Origin: Babylonia areolata
Taxonomy: Eukaryota; Mollusca; Gastropoda; Neogastropoda; Buccinidae
Assembly: GCF_041734735.1 (NCBI RefSeq)
Contig: NC_134891.1
Coordinates: 15,530,244 to 15,594,243, forward strand
Reading direction: 5' to 3'
Length of the DNA: 64,000 nucleotides
Shown here: one piece after another, positions 1 to 12,300 of the stretch
How the letters are laid out: each line of letters begins with the position of its first letter
Position numbering within the stretch: the first letter of the stretch is position 1
The notes under the pieces: model-generated
The model's input: only the letters and a program-made list of their open reading frames with translations
What the model was told of the DNA's origin: nothing
Databases searched by the model: none
Position numbers and translations under genes: made by a program

Positions 1-1450
1 AGAGGAGGTATGCAGTTTGGGTTGTCTTTAAATTTCTTATCGAAAGGGTTGCTGAATACAGCGTCGTAAGCAGGGTTTGTAGGTTCAGAAAACAATTTCA
101 AATAATAGTTTAGGGTCAGCTTCAGTCTGCGGTTGGAGAGAGGCGGTTCCCCCGCCTCTGCGTACAGGCTGTGCACAGGGGTGGTGCGGAAAGCACCTAA
201 GCTGAGACGGAGCCCTTGGTGGTGTATAGGGTCCAGCAGTTTCAGGTAAGATGGTCTGGCCGAGTCGTATACTACACTTCCGTAATCCAGTTTGGACCGG
301 ACCTGGGCTCTGTAGAGGTGCAAGAGAGTTCTCTTATCAGCACCCCAGTCTGTGTGTGCCACAACTCGAATGATGTTCAGGGCTTTTTGGCAAGATACTT
401 TCAGCTGTTTAATATGGCTAAGGAAGTTCAGCTTCTGATCAAAGACGACCCCTAAAAATCTGGCTTCCTTGACCGCCGGGATGGTGGATTTTCCCAGACG
501 GATTTCAGGGTCCGGATAGAACTGGCGAAAATTATGAAAATGAATACATTCAGTTTTGGAGGACGAAAATGTGAAGCCATTCTCCTCTGCCCAACACTGG
601 ATTTTGTTGACGCAGAGCTGAAGCCGTCGCTGGATGCTTGCGTACGTGCTGCCAGTTGCACACAAGGCGAAATCGCCCACGAACAGCGAGCTGTCCGATC
701 CTTTCTGAACGGATTGAACGATGTCATTAATTTTGATGCTGAAGAGAGCCGGCGACAGAATGCTCCCTTGCGGAACACCCAGCTCCTGCTCGTGAATGTC
801 GGACAGGGTGGTGCCAACCCTCACCTGGAATTGTCTGTCTTGCAAAAAATTGTGGATGAACTGAGGCAGGTGTCCTCGGAAGCCAAGCTTGTGCAGATCC
901 GAGAGGATTCCAAATTTCCACGTGGTATCGTAAGCTTTCTCCAAGTCAAAAAATATGGCCACCACATGCTGTTTGTTTACAAAGGCATTTCTTACAGTGG
1001 TTTCCAGACGAACCAGATGGTCAACGGTAGAGCGATGCTTGCGGAAACCACACTGTTCTTTCGCCAGAAGGCCGTCGGTCTCTAGTTTCCACATCAGTCT
1101 ACTGTTGACAATCTTCTCTATCAGTTTGCAAATACAGCTGGTCAGTGCTATTGGGCGGTAGTTGGAGGGGTTCGAGGGGTCTTTTCCCGGTTTCGGCACC
1201 GGGATTATGAGGGCTTTCCGCCAGGAGGGTGGAAAAAAGCCTGTGATCCAGATGTGGTTGTAAACTTTGAGCATGGTGTCCAGACAGGTTTCGGGAAGAT
1301 GTTTTAAGAGTTTATAATGGACCTCGTCCATTCCTGGACAGGAATCCGTGCAGGTCTGAAGGGCAGATTTAAGTTCATTCATTGTGAAAGGAAGGTTGAA
1401 ATTCTCTGTGTTGTCGGAAGAGAAGTTACAGGGTGTTTTTTTCTGTCAGG
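1..1450 (-). mobile_element. Non-LTR retrotransposon (jockey/I-like LINE), reverse transcriptase portion, cut by the left edge
   Basis: Read on the minus strand, one frame stays open from an upstream TGA near 1450 to the left edge (about 480 codons). It encodes a reverse transcriptase: the SNYRPIALTS block, the FRKHRSTVDHL block, the first catalytic block FFDLEKAYDTTW, and LGVPQGSILSPALF. The second catalytic block reads FVGDFAL where the family has F-x-D-D, so one catalytic aspartate is replaced by glycine. The endonuclease half is missing, so the copy is 5'-truncated. Thumb-region text (RFLGVVFDQKLNF) is followed by a spacer that in relatives precedes RNase H, which would lie off the window. 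Otherwise the frame is uninterrupted, suggesting a fairly young copy. Confidence 0.9.
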
Positions 1451-1619
1451 AGAAACCTGGCTTTGCAGTACTGGGGATGAAGCTAAGTGTTGAGATCTCA
1501 CTCCCCCTGGCTACACTACCACCTCCTTCCCTGTGTTACAACAACTTGCGGGGGAGGAATCGCCTTCATTGTGTCAGACAGGCTGCTCCCACACACAACA
1601 TACACAACTGCCTTCCCCT
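1451..1619. other. Unassigned spacer between two LINE fragments
   Basis: Short sequence between the 5' break of the minus-strand LINE and the start of recognisable plus-strand LINE coding. No motif was recognised. Confidence 0.4.
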
Positions 1620-3159
1620 TCAACCATGCCTCAAGAAACCATCTTTGAATCATAACTGTTTGAAAAATTATCGACCTGTCTCTAATCTGTCATTTTTATC
1701 AAAACTGCTAGAAAAGATCATATTGTCTCAGCTCTTAGCTCATCTGGAACAAAATGGTTTCCCACCAGTCAGCTTACAGACGTGGTCATAGAAACGGCCC
1801 TTCTTAGAATAGTGAATGATTTGCTTTCAGGATTTGATGTGGATAAGATATCTGTTCTCACTCTCTTGGATTTGTCAACAGCTTTTGACACTATTGACCA
1901 CTCTATCCTCTTGAACAAACTTAAAACTTCCTTTGGTATTCATGACACTGCACTAGCATGGATCACGTCTTACCTGTCAGATCGTACACAGAAAGTGTGT
2001 GTAAATGGTTGATACTCTAGAGTATCTGCCTTGAAATATGGTGTCCCACAGGGGTCTGTCCTAGATCCTGTTCTTTTCATACTGTATGCGACTCCTTTGT
2101 CGGATGTCATCAGTCATCATGCGATGTCGCATGGGAGCTTTGCTGATGACATACAACTTCATCAGTCGGCTTCCATAGCATTGACTCAAACACAAGAGTG
2201 CATTGCTGGCCTAAAGGACTGGATGACTCTCAACAAGCTGCAACTATATGATGATAAGACTGAATTTATGATAACCTGTCCAAAGAAGTTTCGTCAACAT
2301 CCTTCCTTTCCTGACTGTTCTGATCAATAGCACACCTGGTTCACTTTCTCCTTCTGTTCGCAGTCTGTAATCCTAGACCAGTCTCTTTCCTTCCAACAGC
2401 ACATTTCGAATATCTGTAAAGTTGCCTATTTGGAACTGCGTAGAATCAGCTCTATCTGCCACTATCTCTCAACCGATGCAACCAAGACACTTGTATGCTC
2501 TCTGGTTCTCTCAAGATTGGATTACTGCAACTCTCTTTTGGCCAGCCTTCCAAAATATCTGTTAGACAGACTCCAACGAATTCAGAATAACGCTGCCAGA
2601 CTCATTTGCAGAGCTTCTAAATCTGACCATGTTTCTCCTCTCCTTCAGCCTCTCCACTGGTTGCCTGTTTCTGATCGAACAGACTATAAGCTATCCACTC
2701 TGACCTTTTCTGCAGTCAACGGATCTGGCCCCAAGTATCTTTCTGAACTCATCCATATCTATACCCCGTCTCGCCAGCTCAGTTCTTCCTCTGATACTCG
2801 ACTTCTCAGGATACCTCACGTCAGAAGTAAGACCTATGAACACAGATCGTTTTCTTTTCAATCGCCAAAGACGTGGAACAAGCTCCCGGATAACCTCCGT
2901 CATTCTGATTCCCTCGCATTTTTTAAATCTCGTCTCAAAACTCACCTTTTCCCTCAGCAGCAAGTTCAATTGTGGCAGGTCCACTTCCTTTGCGTTAGCT
3001 GTGCTTAACTATGTGTGTATACATATGTATGTGTACATAACTACACGCATGTATATGAATGTATATTGTGTGCGTGTGTTTATGTAAGTTTGTGCCTGCC
3101 TATGTGTGCGTATGTATTAGGGTAGCTGTTAGATACATGTGTATGTTAAAATGTATGTA

Positions 3160-3206
<47 letters not shown>

Positions 3207-3352
3207 TGTGTGTGTATGTGTGTGTAGTCACATTTTGGTGTGTGTATGTAACATAGATGTAATGTTTTATGTTAACAAAAGCGTTTTTGTAAAGCACCTA
3301 GAGCAGATTTCTGGATAGTGTGCTCTGTAAGTATCCATTATTATTATTATTA
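1620..3352 (+). mobile_element. CR1/L2-like LINE, 3' half with RT, degraded, ending in an (ATT)n tail
   Basis: Plus-strand coding similarity runs from the RT block KNYRPVSNLSFLSKLLEKI (about 1650) through DLSTAFDTIDHSILLNKL (about 1870), YGVPQGSVLDPVLF (about 2040), SFADDIQLHQ (about 2140) and the C-terminal SRLDYCNSLLASLP and LQRIQNNAARLI blocks to about 2975. Both catalytic aspartate blocks are present. The frame is broken: shift near 1785, stop at 2010, and frame loss near 2330-2430. The 3' UTR holds a TG array and ends with GTAAAGCACCTAGAGC then (ATT)n at 3335-3352, the tail typical of this LINE type. The endonuclease is missing. The copy is old and inactive. Confidence 0.88.
3160..3245. 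repeat. (TG)n microsatellite in the LINE 3' region
   Basis: Nearly uninterrupted TG dinucleotides with a few TA interruptions. Confidence 0.95.
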
Positions 3353-3353
3353 T

Positions 3354-5646
3354 AGGATGACGGGTCAGGCTGTGTGCTGAGCACGTGACCAGTGTGGTTG
3401 CACTGGGTGCTATGAGTGTGTCCTGTTGTAGGGGAGAGGAGCTGCTGGGAGGTGGTAGAGGAGGGTGGAAGCAGATTTGCTGCAGCAGAAGAAGGAGCAG
3501 TAGTAGTAGAAGGTGTGGCACCAGGAAGCAGAGTGGTGGATAATTGCTGCAGCAAGTTAACAATGAGTTGCTGACTGGTTGAGCAGCTTGCTGAGAGACC
3601 ATTAGTGGCTGGGAAACAGCAGCAACCGGCGGTATGGCAGATGGGGTCATCACTGCATAGCTTGTAGGAACTGTGCATGCACCTGCACTGTAGGCGAGGA
3701 GCAGTGCCGGTGCAAGGGAAGTAACTGCGGCGGTCACTGGTAAGGGTGCTGAAGCAGGAGTTGCCTCCCTTGGATCGGGAGTTCGTGACAAGTGGGAGGG
3801 TGCACGCGTATGGGCGAGCGTGTCCCCTAGTGGTCCACCTTCCTCCCTACACATGGGGAGGGTATCCCTACGCGCCTCGGTCACCAATGGATCCGAGACG
3901 GTTGAGGCATGCCGCGTGGGGGGCTCGTGATCCGATGTCACGACCGCCACCACGGACGAATGGCACACAGGTCCCAGTCTAGCATGTGGATTCAAAGCAA
4001 ATGTATGGTGTTGTTTCCCCAAACAGCTTGTGTTATATTCCATTGTTGAGACTGTGGGCATGGGGAATGGGATAGAGGAGGTCGACTCGGACACTGCCGA
4101 CTGGCAGAGCCAAGAAATCACGGATCGCGTCGAGTCCGTTCGTGGGTCGAAATTAATAGCATCAATGGCACTACTGACCTGAGTGTGGGGTAACAAACCC
4201 CTAGAAGTCACCGGAGGAGGCGTAGGAGGTAGTGGGGGTCTGGAGTCGACTGGAGGGAGCGGAGGAAGTGGAGGAGGCGTGGGGTTGACGTTGTTGAGAG
4301 AGGCAGAAGTAGAGGGCCCAGAGTGATCGGCGAATCAATTGCGATCACGCCTTAATTTTAACCTGATCTCCCAATCGAGCCACATAATTTTGCGACCTGG
4401 CCGAAGACATAACTGGACAAAAAGCAGAAACACCAAAGAATCGACAGACAGATAGAAAATGCGAAAAAAAACTTAGCCGTATGAAGAGCACAGGAACAGG
4501 AGTTGCCTCCCTTGGATCGGGAAAGGGAAGTAACTGCAGCGGTCACCGGTCAGGGTGCCGAAGCAGGAGCTGTCTCCCTTGGATCGGAAAATCGGACAAG
4601 GGGAGGGTGCACACGCATGGACAAGCGTGTCCCCTAGTGGTCCACCTTCCTCCCTACCCCTGGGGAGGGCATCCGTAAGCGCCTCGGTCGCCATAGGATC
4701 CGAGACGGAAGAGGCATGCCGCGTGGGGGGGTGCGTGAGCCAATGTCACGGCCGCCGCCACGGACGCATCGCACATAGGGCCCAGTCTAGCGTGCGGGTC
4801 CACCTTCCTCCCTACCCCTGGGGAGGGCATCCCTAAGCGCCTCGGTCGCCACAGGATCCGAGACGGAAGAGACATGCCGCGTGGGGGGCGCGTGAGCCAA
4901 TGTCACGGCTGCCGCCACGGACGCATCGCACATAGGGCCCAGTCTTGCGTGCGGATCCAAAGCCAGTGTATGGTGTTGTTTTCCAAAGGGGTTATGGCAC
5001 ATTCCATTGTTGACATGGGAAAAGTGATAGAGGAGATCGACTCGGGTGTCCTACCGACTGGCAGGGCCGAGAAACGCGGATCGCGTCAACTTCGTTCGCG
5101 AATTGAAAAGGAAAGCATCAATGGCACCACTGACCTGAGTGTGGGGTAACGTACCCCTAGAAGTCGCTGGAGAGGGTGCAGGAGGTGGTGGAGGTCTGGA
5201 GTCGACTGGAGGAAGCGAAGGAAGTGGGGGAGGCGTCAGGTTGGCGTTGTTGAGAGGGCCAGAAATAGAGCGCCCAGAGTGTGCGCAAATCGATTTCGAT
5301 CGCGCCTTAATTTTAGCCCGATATCCCAATCAAACCATATAATTATGTGACCTGGTTCGAGACAAAATTTGACAAAAAACAAGATCGCCAGAGAATCGAC
5401 AGACAGACAGAAAATACGAAAAAAACTTAGCCGTATGGAGAGTACAGGACAGGAGTCATAATGGCTGCAGGAAAAAGAGGGCGCTAGCCAGCAGGACAAA
5501 GGGGAGGTTACCTACTTCCGGGAGGTTATCGGCCATAGTTTCGTTTTCTCCGCATAGGCGGATAGTAGTTTGCACAGGCAGGAATGTCAGACCCCTGCCG
5601 GAGTCTGCACTAGTTGGGTCACGGTTAAGTATGTGTAATCAAAATA
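3354..5646 (-). mobile_element. R1 repeat, long copy (unclassified retroelement-like fossil), internally duplicated
   Basis: On the minus strand the copy starts at 5646 with a leader (TTAATTACACATACTTAACC-like, then GTGACCCA, GGCAGGGGTCTG, GCGGAGAAAACGAAAG) shared with six other loci here. It continues into low-complexity coding-like sequence: a basic start resembling MSSTRSHNYMARLGDR, a proline-rich stretch (PPPLPPLPPVDSRPPPPP), then a Ser/Thr/Ala-rich part ending near QQLIANLLQQL. About 3700-4490 and 4490-5340 repeat each other, and a 147 bp block within is again duplicated (about 4650-4940). The layout recalls a leader plus a gag-like disordered protein, but no protease, RT or integrase was seen. 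It is a broken fossil and the family is not assigned. Confidence 0.6.
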
Positions 5647-5919
5647 ATGTTTCCTTAAAATGATGTTAAAAAGATCACTCCTGCATGGACATTTTCCTCA
5701 AAATTCTTGCAACAACTTCTGCTTCTTTCTCACAGAGGTTCCTACAGGGTTTTAACAGGTATATAATCAACAAATCAAAGAAAAAAGAGGTGTAACATAT
5801 ATTTGGACACCAAATTATGGGTCGATGACATTCCTACCAACCAGAAGCTATGAGATCCACTTTTGCGGGATGAGACAAAGGTGGAAGAATGGATAGGACC
5901 CTCATCGGCTCCTGCTTTC
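5647..5919. other. MSH6 intron sequence without recognised features
   Basis: AT-rich; no exon, SINE box or inverted repeat was seen. Confidence 0.4.
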
Positions 5920-6205
5920 ACCCTTTCTCCCAAGTTTGGCTGGAAAATCGAACTGAGTGTCTGGTCATTCACATGAGATGTTAAGCCAAGGTCCTGTGTG
6001 CAGCACACACTTGGTGCACTGAAAAAGAACCTCTGGCAAAATCTGGTAGATGACAGGTACATGAATATACATACATGCACTCAAGGCCTGACTATAGCAT
6101 TGGGTTATGCTGCTGTTAGGCATCCGACTAGCAGATGTGGTGCAGCGTATATGGATTCATCTAAACGCAGTGACGCCTTCTTGACAAATTGAAACTGAGA
6201 AGCTC
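5920..6205 (+). mobile_element. tRNA-derived SINE, 5'-truncated
   Basis: Matches the body and tail of the SINE at 7212-7592: the central block CAGCACACACTTGGTGCACTG followed by AAAAAGAACC, then ATTGGGTTATGCTG, CTAGCAGATGTGGTG and a closing AAACTGAG. The tRNA-like head with A and B boxes is absent. Confidence 0.75.
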
Positions 6206-6326
6206 CTAAAATAATAATAATAAAAAATTCTAAGCAGCACAGTAATTTGACATATTTTTTCAAACTTTTAAAGAAAGAGAATGGACGGATGTGGGGGGAT
6301 GGAGGGTAGGTAGAGTGGTTCCATAC

Positions 6327-6394
6327 CTCTTTCTTTTTGTTTTCTTTGATACTGCCATCATTCTCGTCAGACATCTCTGCATCAAATATGTCAG
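6327..6394 (-). CDS. MSH6: MSH6 coding exon 4 (charged linker)
   Basis: The acceptor is TTATTCCAG|CTGAC and the donor is AAAGAG|GTATGG. It encodes [20 protein letters not shown] plus KE. The phase joins exon 3 and the acidic/basic composition matches the human linker; little sequence identity is expected there. The next exon is not in the window. Confidence 0.75.
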
Positions 6395-9300
6395 CTGGAA
6401 TAAAAATTTAAAAAAAAACATACAAAAAGGCATTAAATAGAGAACCTGTTTCTGCCTGTCAACTAAAAACACATTTGTCTTCAGCATGTAGAGGATCTCA
6501 AGTGAAAAGATAGAAAATAGGAGCATATGGAAGGCAAATATGCAATATATTATATTTTTTATGATTTTACACAGATACAAATCCATTTCTCACATTTATA
6601 TGGCATACCTATAAACATGATTATATGACTGGCTTAATATGGACATAGGAACACTGCCTGATTTTTTCCCAATTTGAAATAAATTATGTCATCCATTGTT
6701 GACCTCCCATTCCCTGAATCCAAACATACACAATAATAATTCTATACAAAACATCTTTTTTAAAAGGACAAATTACGGTCAAGGTCCATCATCTCTGCTG
6801 ATTCAGCTTCTTCCTCTTCACTGTCTGAAGGCTGAAGATGAGCCACTAGCTTCAGCCGATCTTCCATGGGCATTTCTAGAGCTTTGTCTGCCTCCTCGGC
6901 GTTTTGACGAATCTGGGAGTTGAGCGTGTAGAACTGACCACCTCGCTGACACTCTGCCGCATCTGAGCCCTTGAATGGTTTCACATTGCTGGAAAGAGGG
7001 AGAAAAAAAACCTCCAGGCATCAGTAATCTGTCTCGCCTTCAATGTAGGGTGCTGGGATGATGGGTTGTCTCCAAACAAAATCAGGATCTCCTGACAGGC
7101 AATACAGACAAATCCATGTATCTGGTGTATTAGAAACTGTAATCATCCACTTCACATTCACCTTGTGAGCAAGACATCAGAATCTATTTTTGCACATTCA
7201 GATATCCTTCAGGTGGCAGAATGGTAAAGATGCTTATCTGCCAATACAGTGTCAGTGAGGGTCTGGGTTTGATTCCCCCTCTTGCCCTTTCTCCAAAGTT
7301 TGACTGGAAAAATTAAACTAAGAGTCTAGTCATTTGCATGACATGATAAACTGAGGTCCAATGTGCTATACTTGGCACACTGAAAAAAACCGCATGGCAA
7401 CAAGTGTTGTCATTTGGCAAAATTCTTTAGATGAAATCCACTCTGATAGTACACAAATATACAGGCATGCACTCGAGGCTGACAAAGCGCATTGGGTTAT
7501 GCTGTTGGTCAGGCATCTGTCTAGCAGATGTGGTGTAGCGTATATGCATTTGTCCTAACATAGTGACGCATCCTTGAGAAACTGAAACTGAAACAGATGT
7601 CCTTCAAATCCTTCACTTGCAGTGTAAGTCAAAACCTGTCAGTTTTCTTCTGTCATGACAAAATCATGTCACTGCATACACAGACACTGTTCCACTGCAG
7701 TTATATTAGCCAGTTCAGAACCAGAGAAATTTGTTAAAAAAAAAAAAAATTTTTAAAGTGCTCTCCCCATGCCAAGGAATTTTGAGTATTCAGGGGTAAT
7801 AAATCACAAAAAAATTCTAGCAAAAAGCTATGGGTAATACAGAAGGAAAGTAGATGTTTTTGTGAAGGAAAATGAGTGTAGATTCTGCTTCTGGGCTTAT
7901 TTCCCCCAATTGGGTTGATTGTAGATGACTGTTCAGGCATGTAAAGTCAAGATCATAATTTTTGTGCAACAAAAAAGTCTATTTCCACCTCTACATAATG
8001 ACATCCATAAAGAAAAGAAACAAAATACAGCTAGAAATAGCATGCCTACTGTCAGATTATACCTGTAGAAGAAATCAAATAAGGCTATAAGTTTATCAAA
8101 ACAAATCACAGCTCATGCAGACATGTAAGTAAATCACAGTCCCAACAATGCTTGTACAAAGGTGGGTAAAGTCAATGTAAAAGGTCAATCACGGTCTCAG
8201 AAACTGAGCTGGCAAGCTTTCTGACAGCAAAAAGAGCATTTGCAAGTGAGAGGGTGAAGTTTTTTGATGACATTCACTCCTGTCAAGTTGCACGTGGGCC
8301 AATTAAAGTGTCTGCTGTGCATCCAGCTTGCCACCTCTTCAAACAAGTCATCCAGCTGATTCAGCAGGAAAAAAAAATGTTAAAAACGAAAAGCACATCT
8401 CTCATCCAGTGCAGGTTCAACCCTGCGTTTCATGAAAATCATAGAGAATTGGCGGTTGTCAATTTCCTACAGTCTGCATTGAAATGTGAGTACACTCTCC
8501 CCAAAAGCCAAGCCCTCTTGATGATCTCTGGCTGGCATTTGACCTACTGTCTTACATCACTCCTCTCCCTCTCCTCCCCTTCTTCCAACACTCACTGCAC
8601 TTATTCTGTCAATTATAGCCACTTGTTCAAAACTGCTGTCCGACTGGACGGACAGACTGAATTACCATAAAATGAGCTGTCAGTTTCATCACTGTCGAGG
8701 TCAATCACCTTTGTTTTCAAACCAATCACCAGACAAGAAAGATCCTTCTCCATTGCGAAAGCTGTCCATAATCACAAGCAGAGCTTTCAAAATCGTGTCA
8801 ATCTGCTGACTTTGACTATTTGCTTTACTGGACAGTTCTTAATGCCTTTTTTCGCACATGATGCAACCCCCTTTTCCATGCATGTATCACGTGGTCAGTT
8901 AGCAAATTATTATCGAGTAGAAAGGGGTCTTCTACCTGATGTATGTTCATTTAAATAGTATTCTTATAATCCAGACACATCAATCTAACTGTTCAGTCTG
9001 TTTATGTGAAATGAACCAAACTCTAATGAAGGAAAAATCGGAACATATGCAGGACGTCAGTGGACGTCTCATAGGCACTATGGCAATACTTTTATAGGCA
9101 CTTTACTGGTTAAAGCAGTGATAAAGCTGAACTATCACACTGTGTTATGAATACAAATCATAATGTATCATAAGCTTGCAAAATTCAACTGAGCAATTAC
9201 ATGGCAAGAGCAAGTTTCAAAAAACAGTGACTACCACACTGAAACATTTTTTTTCAAACATACAGCTGAATTACCCCCTTAATAAGAAAAGCATGAATTA

Positions 9301-12300
9301 TGCCTTTAGGACAAGGTAGTAAATAAAAAAAACTGAATAAATAATAATATTTAAAAAAAAAAAAAAAAAAAAAAAGGTAACAGGTCCATACCTGGCTTTG
9401 ACCCACGCCCGAGTTGGTGGATTGTCAAAGAACTGCACATGGATCTCCGGTTTTTTACCTCCCTTGTTGAAGGTGTTGGCTGTAGGGTGGTTGCACACCA
9501 GACTTGGCCACCAAGGGTAGCCGGCCAGTTTTGCCCAAACCACATCCCCATTAGCAACCTCTGCACAAGCAATGAAATCTGATAAGTCAATAGAAACACA
9601 CACACAAAAAAAACAAGAAAAAAAAAACCCAAACATTTACTTATCACAAGAACTTAGCATTTGCTAAGACCTAGGCTCTTACACAAAACTGAGAACTGGC
9701 ATACCTCGAGGAATGTGGTAAACAGTTCTTCTGTGTGGTGGCCCCTATGACTTTTGACATAGTAAAAGTAAGAACAGGTAGCATTTTAGCCTTGACAAGT
9801 AGCACTAACACAGTAACAGCCCATGCAGTTGACCACACACCAGGCAAGACTGTCAGGTCTGAAAAAAACATCTTAATTAAAGCACATACATCAGACATAT
9901 CTGAAAGAGAAAATATGTCACACTTACAGCTCTATATGTATTACAGTACACAAACACCTCTAAAATGGACCTTTCCAATATGATTTTACTTATGGATTAG
10001 AAAAAAACAAAACATATATTTTCTCCTCTGAACCACCAAGTGCAAATAGTTATCTTCCTACTCAATCTACATTTTTGACTGGCCCATGACCTTTGCTTTA
10101 TATTGCTTTTAATTTTCAGTTGCCAGTTGTTGCATGTCTTACATAAATGTTCATAGATGTATCTGTTGCAAGACATAATCTAGCCACAAACTCTCAAGAT
10201 GAGCAACATGGGGGTAATGCCACTTAACTAATATGGATGATGGTGCAGAAAAAACAACAACACATCAAGATCATTGCCAGTCTAACAACTCTTCTTTGAG
10301 TACAAGTGACAGGCATTCAAAGGTCTGCGATATCTCCCATTGTCATACACTTGACCTTGGTGCTGTGACAGCAGCTGAGGTAAGAACACAGACTTCAAAA
10401 TGTCCTTAAAACATAGACCTTGCTCAGTTACTGTTTGTTACACAACCTCTATCTGGACTGTTTCCTGCTGGGAGGGAGGAGCCTGGAGAGTGCTTGTGAA
10501 CTCTAGGCAACTGTGGGCCAGCTCCTGACGTTTCTGGCAATATCCACATTTTTTTCCCCTCTGTTCCTGCGTGACTGATGGAGTGAATGTTCACACCTTA
10601 TTGTGAATACTACTTATTCCATCTTGAAGAGAAAAATTGTGGATATTGCAAGGTTTCACCATCAGAAAATAAAGCTTTTACATGACAGTTCACCCTTTTC
10701 CAAAATCGGCCTTTTAGTCTGTGACCTCTTTAAATGATGCAGGTGGCCTGCTGCCTAGACCATTCAGCCACAGCGCATGCTCTATGTTGGTCACAACACT
10801 TCCTGACTATTTGAGTCTTTTGGCGGTGCGTTCATGCATTGGATTACTTGTGTTTGTGGTTCCATAAAAAGTGTGCATCAGTCTTTGGGGGGATAAAAAA
10901 TAGTGACGATCCTAGCTCCAGGTGTTGTCTTTCGCCAGACAAAAGCTTGTGTCTGCAGCACGCGAGTGACTTAACTGATGATTTACGGTCTATGTGAGGC
11001 AGGTCAAACAGTGTTATTCATGTCTGGCACTCTGCCAGCAAACGGAGTCACTGCAGTAAGCTGGTGGTAACAGATGTGTTTAGTATATAATTGGTCTAGT
11101 TAGCGTCACTGCAGAAAAAAGCCATTTGATATTTAGAAAAATAAAGGAGTTAAGAAACAGCACAGTAATAGCAGCAGCACTAAGTGTAGTTGTAATTGTG
11201 GTGGTAGTGGAAGTGTTAGTAACAGCAGTAGTACTTTTCATAGCTGTTTTAATTAGATAAAATGTGTGTGTGTGTGTCAGAGAGAGAGAGAGAGAGTGTG
11301 TGTTGGTGGTGGTGGTGGAGTCTAAATAAACAATTTGTTTAATCTGAAGATACACATCCTGTGAACGTTTTGTATGTCACAATGTGGTATATGCTTACAG
11401 ATATAAAGATTAGATATTCCAAAATAATGCTTTACATCATTTCAATTTACAGTAATTTAAATTTATAACATTTGGAAATAATGTGTAGACATGTGTTGGG
11501 TTGTAGCAGGAGGAAGGTGAGATTAAAGCAGATTAAAACAAAGCTTTAAACACAGGTTAACTCACTCGGGATGACAAGTTTTCTCCCTTGCTTTTCCCCC
11601 ACAGATGGCCCATTTGTAAGGGTTTGGAAAAAATTTACAAAAAATACAAAATACTGTGTAAGAAAATGAAACTTTCAGAACTGGTTTATTACGTGTTGAG
11701 CTATTACATATAAAAAAAAAATCAAATTTCTCATCTTATTTTTACAGTTTTGCCGTATGTAGAAAATACTGCCAATTTTTCACCCCAAATCATAAACATG
11801 CTCGCTTTCTGCATTAAATTCACTTTCTTCTTCATCATCATCCACCTCTTCAATGTCCGACCCTTCAGTTTGTAGCATTTCAAGTACTTCGGCAACCCTA
11901 AAACGTTGCCGTCACTGCCTTGTTCGCTTCACAACATTCTGAGAAGAGCCCGCTTTGCTAACAGGCTGGCACGCGAGCAGACGACCGGTCAGTGAATTTG
12001 TCAGCGTGTGTGTGAGACGGGCCACACATCCCAGGCTGACCAATCATACTGTTCGATTGTGGAGTGACCAAGAATAGTGCACTCTGCTTGGCTAATCACA
12101 AAATCACATGTACAGCGCATGATGGAATTTTACTTTCGGAGAATGCTATTCCATTCCTTCGTCCGAATCCGAATCCGTTTTGTGTAGGAACACAGGTGCT
12201 AGGTGGATAAACATTTGTATTTTGAGCAACAGGTGAGTTTAGAAGACTATACCTGGTGTGCCAAAGCAGTTGTTAGGAACAAGTATGGTGCTGAGACTGT

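Noticed and set aside
534-1085. 183-codon plus-strand ORF
   Set aside because: It is the antisense shadow of the LINE reverse transcriptase, which is clearly the real reading.
5410-5646. R1 leader as a tRNA-derived SINE head (GGTCTGATTCC resembles a B box)
   Set aside because: No A box at a workable distance, and the match varies between copies.
8254-8670. 138-codon ORF in MSH6 intron 2
   Set aside because: No domain, biased composition or splice context; consistent with chance.
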